From Obelidium mucronatum (Eukaryota; Chytridiomycota; Chytridiomycetes; Chytridiales; Chytriomycetaceae): DNA of 13,331 nucleotides. The translations under genes and the position numbers were made by a program. The stretch covers positions 1-13,331 of the forward strand of contig JAIVFH010000596.1 of the NCBI GenBank assembly GCA_025765595.1, written 5' to 3'. Below are positions 1 through 8,407 of the stretch, in pieces (positions within the stretch are counted from its first letter, which is position 1; the number at the start of each line of letters is the position of its first letter). The notes under the pieces are model-generated. The model was not told the DNA's origin, made no database searches, and was given only the letters and a program-made list of their open reading frames with translations.

Positions 1-22
1 ACCGTCTCCAGATTGATTGAAG

Positions 23-776
23 GAAATGTTTGACCACCACATCTGGATTGGAGCTCGTCCAGGATGCGAGCAAGAGCCTAGTAGACACAACCACTGCGAT
101 TCAAAGCGATATTTCTTCGTCGGCAATACGATCCTTGATTGTTCCAACCGATATAGTTGAAACCACCACCGGAACAATTGTGGATCCCGGTTGGGACTTG
201 CAACAAGCACTCCAATCAATCGACCCAACAGACTTACGTCCTTCAACAACATGGAACCAAAACTTACCAGACGTTGCATTAAGTGAAGTTGCCGAAGTCC
301 TTGTTGTCAACAGTCTTAGCCCCACATTGCTGATGCAGCGATTGCAGCCGCTCTTGAGCCCGTCTGTGAGACCTCGATCGTATCCGTCGTTTGTTGTGAA
401 TGTGAGTTCGCGGGAGGGAAGCTTTTCGGCGACGGAGAAGAAAGGGGATGGGGGATCTGGGTTTGATGATACAACTGGGTTCCATCCACATACGAATATG
501 GCGAAAGCTGCGTTGAATCGATTGACTCAGACGATTGCGGGTGATTGGGCGAAGGATGGTGTTTATGTCACTGCTGTGGATCCTGGATGGGTAAGTTCGA
601 TGGGGCCAGTTGTGATGGAAGATGGGAAAGGAGTTGGTGGGAAGACAGGGATTATTCCACCCTTGTCTGTAGAAGATGGTGCTGCGCGAATTTTGGATCC
701 AGTGTTTTCAGGGTATGGGAAAGGAGTGTTGGTTAGTGGTGTGCTGTTGAGAAATTATCAAGTCTCTTCATGGTGA
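23..776 (+). CDS. Atypical short-chain dehydrogenase/reductase, 3' part (5' end outside window)
   Basis: This is the C-terminal part of a Rossmann-fold SDR oxidoreductase; the substrate is unknown. The frame is open from just after a stop at 18-20, and an AG at 21-22 looks like a splice acceptor, so the exon probably starts near 23. No ATG opens the frame, and the N-terminal glycine-rich NAD(P)-binding loop must lie upstream of the window. Counting the codon at 30 as residue 1, visible SDR landmarks are VVNSLSP (92-98, the NxxxP strand/helix region), FVVNVSS (121-127, catalytic Ser region), HTNMAKAALN (154-163, active-site helix) and VTAVDPGWV (180-188, the PG turn after the active site). The usual YxxxK is TxxxK here (Thr155, Lys159). 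To my knowledge HTNMAKAALN occurs in a divergent SDR group of bacteria, plants and protists, so the Tyr loss is probably a family trait rather than a mutation. The ending LLRNYQVSSW also resembles that group. It converges on gene A with 59 bp between stop codons. Confidence 0.82.
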
Positions 777-826
777 TTTGAAACTGAAACATAATAGCGC
801 AATCGCAATTGAAACACAAATTAGGA

Positions 827-832
827 TTTATT
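827..832 (-). promoter_or_regulatory. Polyadenylation signal AATAAA of gene A
   Basis: On the minus strand a canonical AATAAA lies 3 nt after the TGA of gene A (836-838). It falls inside the 59-bp gap between the convergent SDR and gene A stops, so the transcripts of the two genes probably overlap at their 3' ends. Assignment is by position and motif only. Confidence 0.45.
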
Positions 833-835
833 TTC

Positions 836-2141
836 TCAAGATTTAAGTGCATTCGCTTTTAATGCTTTTTGAATAGCAACCCACTCAGGCTCAATCATTC
901 CCCTTTCGTCTAGACCCAAATCTTTCACCATCGTGAAAATATTTCGCCACCCTTGCGGACTGAGTGTGAGATTTTTCCTGGCCGCATATTTTTCCAGAGC
1001 CAGTTCCAAGGTAAGCCTACAAAATTCACCAACGAAAAGGTTTCAGTGTTCTTGGAACCCGGGGAAAACATTAAGAAATTAATTACCCATCAGACTCCAA
1101 TAATCCTTTGTAGATTTCGTAAAAGAGGCGTTGATCTTTCATATGGTGAACAGCAATTGACTGATTGGTTGTCAAGGCTTTCGTCCAATTCGGCGTATCC
1201 TCGTAATCATGAATCCTACGTGTAGAAATTTTTCGTACTTGCACGCCTGTATGATTCACAAACTCCCCGGTTTGTTTGTCCTCATATCCCACTTTATGCG
1301 CCTCATTCCAGTCATGGTCATCAACAGTGATGTACTCAACTAAAGAGACACTCAAGAAGTGAAGTATCCCAGACATGTAATCCCCGCCCCTGATTTGCAT
1401 TGTCCCAATATAGCTTGGATCTTCTGTTTTCCCCAGACTGCGTAAAAAGTTTTGCAATCGTTCAACATGGATGACCACATCATCGTCAGTTTTCCCAATA
1501 TACTCGTATCGTGGACAAAGAGCCGCTGGATTTGTAGGGTGTCGCATGTACGCCAGATTCCGCGCAGCTTTCCACCATTCGAAACTCTTTCCCTTGTTCA
1601 TGTTTTCCACACACGGAAGTATAACATTTTCGCCAGGAAATAACAGTTTCTGAAGCTCCAGCGCTTGTTGCGTGGCCGTGTCATTCGTTGGTTTAGCTGA
1701 ACCAAACACAAACTTGAAATCGACATCTCGAGAAAAGGATCCCGTCTCATTCAAGTATATCCTGCGTAACAGTTGTTGTCGTAATAGATTCATTGGCTTT
1801 GGGACCGTTAGTATTCCTATCAAGGCGAGCTTGGGGGGAGGACATCCGGTTGTAGGGAAGTTGAAACGGAGCAATGCAGCGTTGTTGTTCTCAGGTTCGA
1901 GCTTATGTACAAGACTCTTTGAAGGGGGTATTATAACCGTTTCGTCGGGTTTCAACTTCATCTGCAATGAAGGCAAGAGGGTCAATATGATGAATAAGTC
2001 AGGTGTCAGATGAGTTAAATTCGGCTTTACGGTTTGACGACGTTGAGGAAGCTCGCCCGCGAAACTGATATAGACGAAGCATAGAAAGGATATGCTCAAA
2101 GCAACTGCTATTGTGAGGGTGTGGAAGCTGATTTTGATCAT
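836..2141 (-). CDS. GT31-like glycosyltransferase, type II membrane protein (gene A)
   Basis: Predicted CDS is complement(join(836..1016,1087..2141)), 411 residues. The ATG at 2141 is chosen because upstream in-frame codons offer only TTG and because it places a signal anchor (about residues 6-28) at the N-terminus: a Golgi/ER type II topology. The stem runs to about 95. The catalytic region starts with GCPPPKLALIGI (99-110) and LLRRIY (124-129), the counterpart of the GT31 RRxxIRxTW region. KTDDD (217-221) is the metal/UDP-sugar DxD motif, GGDYMSG (252-258) matches the GT31 YxxGxGY-type loop, and ED at 287-288 with TG at 291-292 resembles the EDxxxG motif. GT31 enzymes transfer Gal, GlcNAc or GalNAc from UDP-sugars; which one applies here is unknown. 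The single intron (1017-1086) splits a Gly codon as GG|G; the last exon encodes a 59-residue tail ending in a basic segment. By eye about two thirds of positions 99-150 match gene B. N-linked sequons (NLT, NET, NHT) fit a lumenal location. Confidence 0.8.
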
Positions 2142-2450
2142 CAAATACTTTCTTAACTTTAGACACAGAACAATGAATCTTCGATTTTTTTGGTACGACA
2201 AAACCAAGTCTAAATCAAATCATTATTTCTTTTCTTTCAATCATCTATTGCATTCTTTCTTTTCTTCAGCATTTGGCGGTTATTAATCATATGATTGTAA
2301 AAAGGCACGTCGTTATAACTTTTTTTGCATGTAAGACTTCGCTTTCAGTGTTCCAGTAAAAGCGAAATGTTCTGCACGCTTTAAATTTCTATCTCGCCAT
2401 CACCTATCAATCTCTTATTTCAACAACGGTTTCCAAGTCATTAATATTTA
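2142..2450. other. Non-coding upstream region of gene A
   Basis: No convincing gene is seen here. The stretch is AT-rich with T/C-rich tracts next to the gene A start, as expected of a fungal promoter read on the minus strand. It holds a perfect 12-bp palindrome AATCATATGATT at 2285-2296 and a CACGTC element near 2307. The far end meets the paralogue relic at 2451, whose 3' flank it probably also contains. Confidence 0.5.
2285..2296. repeat. Perfect 12-bp palindrome upstream of gene A
   Basis: AATCATATGATT equals its own reverse complement. It lies about 145 bp upstream of the gene A start codon. It could be a dimeric transcription-factor site, or chance in AT-rich sequence. No second copy was found upstream of gene B, whose 36-bp intergenic gap leaves little room for one. 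Confidence 0.3.
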
Positions 2451-2663
2451 TTACGTAATTTGTGATTTACAAGGTTCGGACATTCCTCGCCATTCAAAGT
2501 CCAACTCTTTTACTTTGTTCGTAAATATTTTCCATCCTGCCTTAGAAGTTGTGTGAATATCTGAACAGCCTTTCAAGTCCAGCCTGCACATTTTAAAAAA
2601 TTCAGTCAAACCCAATGACAACTTGAAACGGTACCATTCGGAATCAATGTAAAGCTGCTTAAC
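2451..2663 (-). pseudogene. Truncated relic of a third GT31-like paralogue (3' end only)
   Basis: On the minus strand this keeps the last few codons of the penultimate exon (LYIDSE, as in gene B), a 51-nt intron (2584-2634, GT...AG, donor after GAATG) and part of the last exon. Spliced, it begins LDLKG, close to gene B's LDLKG, and keeps AGWKI, NKVKELDFEWRGM and EP against gene B's AGWKI, DKVKALDVEWRGM and EP. Compared with B it has lost about six codons after LDLKG. Similarity stops after the EP codons (about 2473), so the WEAIQ tail is missing. Upstream of LYIDSE similarity ends near 2663, so the whole catalytic domain is gone. It is nearer to gene B than to gene A. An unspliced 78-codon frame also runs through it, but it crosses the homologous intron and is better read as relic than as a gene. 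Confidence 0.8.
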
Positions 2664-2736
2664 TTGTGGGTGTTCGCGTCCACCCAATTAAAAAGTTCAA
2701 CAACCAATGAATTGAACAAAGTTTAACAAAAAATCG

Positions 2737-3867
2737 ATGTCCCGATTGCAGTCTCTCAGCTACAGTCGAGCTGTATTGCAGCACGGTGTAGAGCTCCTTG
2801 TTCTCTGTGCAGGTGCCAGCGTTTCTTCAGTGAAGTGGCTTGAAACAGAAACTCCCAAAAAGACTGTTAATGTGGATTGCGATGGTAATGTGGCTGGAAA
2901 CGCAGCTGTGTTTATAGACAAGGCCGACTTCGACCAGCAAAACAGAAGAGAATGTGCACTTCTTTCCCTCTATCGGTGAGTTTGCTCGTTTGTTTGCTGA
3001 ACGTTTCGACTGAACCTTATCACAAGTCTCACAGATGCTGTATCTCGCCTGCAGGATGTCAATAACCCCAGTAGTTCTCGCACTTCTAAGGGATCGCTTG
3101 ACTATTTGGAGGGCTACAGACTGGCAGTCCCTCCAGCCACTTTGGATTTGGCTGCTATCAAAGAGTACAGCAAATCAGTTGGGTGCAACGATGTATACCA
3201 TTCTGCTCTTCTTGCGCTGGAAGATACATTGGCGCGTATTGACCGCATTGTCCTCGCTTCTTTCGAAACTGTCAAGCAAGCCAAGTTTTTCAACGTAATC
3301 TCTGATCACAATTCAAACTTCGAAGCCAATCTGAAAGCACTTTCCAATTCGCCGGAGCTGAATCTGTCTGTTCCCAACACTCCCGTTGTTGTCACGGCTG
3401 CCTTTGCAGGGAATATGAAAGGGTTTAGCTCTTTGGCTTGGTTTGCAGAGGCCATTGTTCGAAAAACTCCGGATTTGTTTTTGTGCGACACGGATTCCCG
3501 TTTCCGCGTGTTGGAGTTCTTCAGATCTTCGCGGGACAGTAGGCCGGAGTTCACACTCGATATTTACGATCGCACTACACCGGTCAAAGACTGGATGCAA
3601 CGAAAGATTGAGATGGGTGCTACTTTTGAATTTTTTAACTTCGATTTGAATTGGAATGGAAATGACCCGGCTGACACAGTTGGCGCAAACGTGGTTGTCA
3701 GATTTGCAGACAAGATAACATTGCGTGGGGTAGTGTCCGTGGAAATGATAAACAGTTTGCCATTGAGACTAGTGTTTTTGTTTACTATTGCGGAATGTTC
3801 TCCAGCCGATTTTGGCTGGGAACATGTTTACCCCGCTGGATATTGGGGACTCAGAATCGAGGAGTAG
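2737..3867 (+). CDS. Unrecognised protein, 359 residues, one intron
   Basis: Predicted CDS is join(2737..2975,3027..3867). The ATG at 2737 is the first after an in-frame TGA. The intron has donor CG|GTGAGT and acceptor CACAAG|T; the later AG at 3034 would break the frame, whereas 3026 gives a continuous LYRLTDAVSRL joint. I do not recognise the family. The first 30 residues are Ser/Arg-containing with a moderately hydrophobic stretch (about 16-30), compatible with an organelle presequence or weak anchor, but not decisive. Residues 120-190 look helical. Residues 198-330 alternate strand-like segments (VVVTAAFAG 200-208, FLCDTDSRFRVLEFF 231-245, ATFEFFNFDLNW 278-289, NVVVRFAD 301-308) and suggest a globular alpha/beta domain. 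DTDSR (234-238) superficially resembles a DxD motif, but nothing else supports a transferase. The gene sits on the opposite strand between the relic and gene B; its 5' end is only about 75 bp from the relic's truncation point. Two consecutive TAG stops end it. Confidence 0.68.
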
Positions 3868-3880
3868 TAGGTGTTGACTT

Positions 3881-3901
3881 ACAAAAAAAAACATTTTTTG
3901 T
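3881..3901 (+). repeat. A/T-rich inverted repeat after the 359-residue gene
   Basis: ACAAAAAA (3881-3888) pairs with TTTTTTGT (3894-3901) around a 5-nt loop, 13 nt after the stop codon. In a eukaryote this is not a terminator by rule. It may be part of the 3'-end region or simple low complexity. The remaining convergent gap to gene B (3902-4076) shows no gene. Confidence 0.3.
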
Positions 3902-4054
3902 TCGATGTTACTATAATACTATCTTGAGCGATAAGGGCCTTATTGGGTTTGCAGATCCGGGCGGGGTATTTGACTGCGGATTGATTAGCTAGCTTCTAAA
4001 ATTCATTATACTCCCACCAGACTGTGATAATTGTTTGCTTCTCTAGAATATTAC

Positions 4055-4060
4055 TTTATT
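4055..4060 (-). promoter_or_regulatory. Polyadenylation signal AATAAA of gene B
   Basis: A canonical AATAAA on the minus strand lies 16 nt beyond the TAA of gene B (4077-4079), the usual place for a fungal 3'-end signal. Gene A has the same hexamer just after its own stop. Confidence 0.55.
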
Positions 4061-4076
4061 TTCAATACTGACAGCA

Positions 4077-6843
4077 TTAGTTCTTGCCCCCCTGCTCTTT
4101 CAAGACTACTTGAATGGCCTCCCATTCTGGCTCTATCATTCCTCGCCACTCAACATCTAACGCTTTCACTTTATCCATAACTATTTTCCATCCAGCTTCA
4201 GAAATATTGTATTTTTGGCTGTTTGAATATCTGAGTAGTGCCCCTTTCAAGTCAAGCCTGTTTTCGATAACAAAAAGTCAACTCCCAAAAAAAAAAAAAA
4301 GAATCAAAGAGGAAATCAAAGAAAACAATACCCTTCCGAATCAATGTAAAGCTCCTTATAAATATCGTGCATATAATGCAGATCCTTCATGTAATGCAGA
4401 GATATGCTCTGATTCGTGGCTGGAGCACGCGTCCAGTTTGGAGCATCAATGTGGTCGTGAATCCGTCTCGTTGAAACCCGTCTGACATTTACACCAGCAT
4501 GATCCACAAAATGACCCGTTTTCATGTCTTCATGGCCCTTTTTGTTTGCATTGCACCATTCTCTGTCGTTCACGGTAATGTACTCGACAAGAGATGTGCT
4601 GAGAAGGTGGAGACCTCCAGACATGTAATCTCCTCCTCTGATTTGCTGGGTTCCAATATAGCTGGGATCGTCGGAGGGGGGCAGTGATTGTAGAAACGCT
4701 TGTAGTCGCTTCAAGTGAATTAAAGTGTCGTCATCGGTTTTCCCAATGTATTCGTATTTGGGGCAGATGCCTGATTCATTCGTTGGGTGTCTTGTGTACG
4801 CGAGATTCCGCGCGGCTGTCCACCAGTCAAAGTTTTTCCCGTCGTTCATGTTTTCACGGTTTGGAAGTATCACGGTGTCATTGGGATGCAGCAGTTGCTG
4901 TAGAAGCAAGCCTTCCCGACTATCTCGGTCGTCTGGATTTGCTTGTCCGTGAACAAACTTGAAGTCGATTTCGCGTATGAATCCAGAAGACTCGTTGTAG
5001 TATATCCGTCGCAAGAGCTCTTGTCGGACCATATTCAAGGGCTTTGGGATAGTCATGATTCCAATTAATGCAAGTTTTGGTTTGGGACAACCGGCCGTAG
5101 ATATGTTGAATCGGAGGGATGGTAATTTGGTATCGTTTGCTGCTGTCAAATTTGCTTTCAATACGAGACTCATCTTTGGGGCGGAAAACGATCCCAAAGT
5201 CGAGTTGAATATTATTTGAGGATTCTTGGGTGGGTTTGAATGTTTTGGTGCCTCGGAAACAGGCAAGTAGTTGGGACAATTACGATTGTTTTGAATTTTG
5301 TAAAGGCCAGTTTGGGCTTGTTGTAGTTGAAAAGCTTTCGGGCCTATAAGACGCAGCAAAGAATTCCATAACTCGGTGTTCGATAGATGTGGTACGGTGT
5401 CGCGGGATCTCATGTGCAAATATGAAATGGCTACCCGCGCTTCGCGACCAACAAAAAAGGATCCAGTCAATTTCCCATTTTCACAATCCTTGAATGCCAC
5501 CACAGATGTGTCTTCATCCATTATTTTATCCACAGCAATATGAATCGGCAATGCAGTGTTTATCTTCAAAATCAAATTTGAATCTACAACCCACACCAGC
5601 TCGAATTCGTGAAGCAATGCCGTTCCAAGATATCCAAATAGCTCGAGTACGGATGAAAACGAGGAGTTGACAAGAACCGCTTGAGAGTAATGGTTTGCAA
5701 ATTCGACCCGGCTTTGATGAGCTTCTTCTGAACCAGAACCGAAAGGGAGCACTGCAATGCGATGAGATCGGGTCCGCGAATTCAGGACAGCATCAAGATT
5801 TTCGATAGAGTCTGGAACAATAGGGACGATTGGAGAAATAGCGTTGTCTTGTTGGTGCTTTCGGAGATTGCGCATTTGATTGGCGAACAGAGAGAAAATC
5901 TGTTTTGCGCCGGCAGACTTAACCAATCTTTCAGCCCAAAAATTGTGATTGAATCCCACAGTTTCAGTGAGGTCTTGATCTGGGATTTGACTTGCTTGCA
6001 ATTGTTGGTTGTAATTGACGGATAAGAGAATTGGAGAATCAAAGTAGGCATCCAGTATGTTTGTTACACTGGTATTGTTTGATGAAGAAGAAGATCCGAT
6101 TGCGAGATCAACAAGTTCATAATAGATATGTTTCGATGGTTTAAATAGCACAAGATCCGAACTTATTCCAGATGATTTAGCATTTGGACAAGCACCAAAA
6201 TTCATGCCGCCGTTAAAGATTGTCTTTCGAAGAAGTGGGAGAGGTGAGCTTGTGAAGAAATTGAGGGTCTGGTTGACAAACAGGATTCTGTCGAAGATGT
6301 CCTCGAGTGCCCACAACTGAAGGATCTTCAAATCATTTCTGAGGCCTGTATTCGGAACAGGAACTAATGGAACTTGTATTATTCGAGCACCAAGTTGCTG
6401 TAAGGAGGCTATACAAGCACTATCGTCAGCCAAATCATTTGAAGTTACAAGGACGGCGAATTCACTGTCGTCGGTTTCTTTGATCGCAGTTGGGTTCTGA
6501 TGCAGGAAAGTGTACGCTTTCAGTTGGGCCCCGAGACAGTTGTCGCTGTTTGAACTTGAGGTTGAGTACTTGAGAACTGTTGCCACCAGATTCCTCCGGG
6601 GCGGCTGGGCGTCCAGAGATGGCACAAAATCGAAGCCAGCGGACTAAACCAAAGAAGCTCTGTGAGAAATTAACCAAAAGCAAGGCACTAGCATACCAAT
6701 CTGGAAACTCCGTGAAGATGCTCGGCCTTCACATGGCCGCCTTCCGCAGCGGTTTTAATAAAGCCGAAGGAAAAGAAGAAGACTGATGCGACGCTCAATC
6801 CGATTGCAATCGCCAATGTAGCATAACTAGATAGTGCTGGCAT
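4077..6843 (-). CDS. Multidomain glycosyltransferase: two degenerate transferase-like regions plus GT31-like domain (gene B)
   Basis: Predicted CDS is complement(join(4077..4257,4332..6643,6697..6843)), 879 residues. Exon 1 supplies ATG (first after an in-frame TGA) and a signal anchor (about residues 8-29). A 53-nt intron (6644-6696) is forced by an in-frame TAG directly before exon 2. Residues 66-290 have a GT8/glycogenin-like pattern: a VATVLKY strand, LGARIIQV (133-140), KILQLW (155-160), FDRILF (166-171) and DLVLFKPS (212-219). The DxD that should follow FDRILF is N173-x-T175, so this part is probably catalytically dead. Residues about 344-505 carry ELVWVVDSNLIL (397-408) and GSFFVGR (443-449), like GT34-type folds, with D403-x-N405 in place of DxD. 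Residues 560-820 form a GT31-like domain with KTDDD (684-688), GGDYMSG and EDMKTG (754-759), intact and closely matching gene A. The last intron (4258-4331) splits a Gly codon exactly as in gene A. It is a secretory-pathway type II enzyme; donor and acceptor are unknown. Domain calls 1 and 2 are inference from pattern; GT31 is firmer. Confidence 0.8.
4287..4300. repeat. A14 homopolymer (T14 on the gene B strand) in the last intron of gene B
   Basis: Fourteen consecutive A on + lie within intron 4258-4331; read on the gene B strand they form a T-rich tract upstream of the CAG acceptor. The length may be uncertain in an assembly. As it is intronic, it does not affect the reading frame. Confidence 0.8.
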
Positions 6844-6879
6844 GTCGTTTCTGGAACAAAATCAAAGTCAAAAAAAATC
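6844..6879. promoter_or_regulatory. 36-bp divergent gap between gene B and RFC start codons
   Basis: The start codon of gene B (minus, 6841-6843) and that of the RFC gene (plus, 6880-6882) are separated by 36 bp, with an A-rich tract next to the RFC start. No TATA box is evident. A shared bidirectional core promoter this short implies very short leaders, or transcription starting inside the opposite gene's first exon. Both starts have in-frame stops upstream and no earlier ATG, which limits how far apart they can be placed. Confidence 0.55.
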
Positions 6880-8367
6880 ATGCTGGCTTCATCGTCGTCT
6901 TCATCGACCGCCGCCGCAAAGAGCGACGAGTTCTCTGAGTTCAAAGGGAACCAAGACTCGTACTCACTGCCGTGGTGCGTTGCGAGGCCGCGTGGTGCCG
7001 CCTCTGAGTGCTGACTGTGACTTTTGCTAGGGTCGAGCAGTACCGCCCAGTGCTGCTGAAGGACATTGTCGGCAACGAGGACACTGTGTCCAGGCTGGCG
7101 GTGATTGCACGCGACGGAAACATGCCCAATATTATCATATCCGGGTGCGTTGTCGCTGTTTTGCTTGGTCCGGACACCGAGACTTGGACAACTGCAACAA
7201 ACAATTAACCGCTGTCTTCTTTGCGCGTCTCAGGCCGCCAGGGATCGGAAAGACTACTTCAATCCTCTGTCTTGCTCGCGAGTTGCTGGGCGCGCAATAC
7301 AAGGAAGCCGTCCTCGAACTAAACGCCTCCGATGATCGGTAATGCTCATACTCCACGAACATCATATTCCGCTTGAATTTATGTGGCTCTAATATACGCT
7401 CTTTTGAATTCAAAGTGGAATTGACGTTGTTCGAAATCGAATCAAGATGTTTGCTCAAAAGAAAGTCACTCTGCCCGAGGGAAGACACAAGATCATTATT
7501 TTGGATGAAGCTGACAGGTTCTTACTGCGTCTTTCATGGGTTGTTGTTTTTTGATCATCTAACAGCTTTGCAGTATGACTCCTGGAGCACAGCAAGCATT
7601 GCGTAGAACAATGGTATTTATAACTTCAAATGAAGTAAAAAGGTTTAGGAGGCTAACACTTTTCAAAGGAAATCTATTCTTCCACCACACGCTTTGCGTT
7701 GGCCTGCAACATGTCCAGCAAAATTATTGAGCCCATCCAATCGCGTTGCGCTATTCTGCGATACTCTCGTCTAAGTGATTCCCAACTGTTGAAACGCCTC
7801 GTTGAAATTTGCGGGTTTGAAAAGGTGCAAACTACAAGATCGTGTCGAGTTTTTCTTGGTTAACCAATTACTGACTTCATTATTTACCATTAAGGTTGAG
7901 TATGTACCAGAAGGTCTTGAAGCAATTATTTTTTCTGCTGAAGGCGATATGCGTCAAGCCATCAACAACCTTCAATCAACACATTCTGGATTTGGTTTCA
8001 TTTCCTATGACAATGTATTCAAAGTCTGTGATCAACCTTCTCCCGAAGTTCTGGGGGCCGTAATCACAGCATGTATGAGCGGCGATGTGGATGCAGCTGT
8101 GTCAAGACTTGAAAAGTTCTGGATAGAAGGATACAGCGGCGTTGATATTGTAGGAACGTTGTTCCGTGTTGTCAAGTTTCATGCAATGCCAGAGTATTTG
8201 AAGCTGGAATTTATTCGGGTATTTTGTTTTCTTTTTTATCAAATTGATTTTTGACATTTTTCGGACAGGAAATCGGACAAACACACATGAGGATGATTGA
8301 AGGTGTACAAACCATAGTACAAGTGTCTGCTCTTGCTGCAAGGCTTTGCAACTTGTCCGTCAAGTGA
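6880..8367 (+). CDS. RFC4: Replication factor C small subunit (human RFC2 / yeast Rfc4 type)
   Basis: This AAA+ clamp-loader subunit helps open and load PCNA on primed DNA in the nucleus. Predicted CDS is join(6880..6974,7031..7144,7234..7338,7416..7517,7574..7613,7669..7824,7895..8218,8269..8367), 344 residues, matching the family's 320-355. Each junction is fixed by frame and by the conserved sequence on both sides. Motifs: LPWVEQYRP (30-38, RFC box II; the usual VEKYRP Lys is Gln), Walker A GPPGIGKT (70-77), LNASDDRG (99-106), Walker B IIILDEAD (131-138), FALACN sensor 1 (161-166) and SRC (177-179) with the arginine finger Arg178. Downstream, [13 protein letters not shown] (sensor 2 region) and [16 protein letters not shown] are typical of this subunit rather than of the other RFC small subunits. 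The final exon resembles the collar helices ([12 protein letters not shown]). Ser-rich residues 1-15 are probably disordered. Introns are 50-89 nt. The symbol follows yeast usage; the human orthologue is called RFC2. Confidence 0.95.
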
Positions 8368-8401
8368 TTTTGACACAAGACCAAAAGGAGCCGTTGTATT
8401 T

Positions 8402-8407
8402 AATAAA
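8402..8407 (+). promoter_or_regulatory. Polyadenylation signal AATAAA of the RFC gene
   Basis: A canonical AATAAA lies 34 nt after the RFC TGA (8365-8367). It supports ending the RFC transcript here and treating the downstream reading frame as a separate gene. Confidence 0.55.

Noticed and set aside
2451..2687. The relic as an intact 78-residue gene
   Set aside because: The frame reads through a stretch homologous to the gene B intron and starts in sequence unrelated to the family; truncation at both ends fits a relic better.
4287..4300. A14 tract as a retroposed poly(A) tail
   Set aside because: It lies inside an intron in a homologous position to the gene A intron, and no retroelement sequence or target-site duplication was seen.
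4920..5279. 119-codon minus-strand frame overlapping gene B
   Set aside because: It is out of frame with gene B, which covers the region with a conserved GT31 domain; a shadow.
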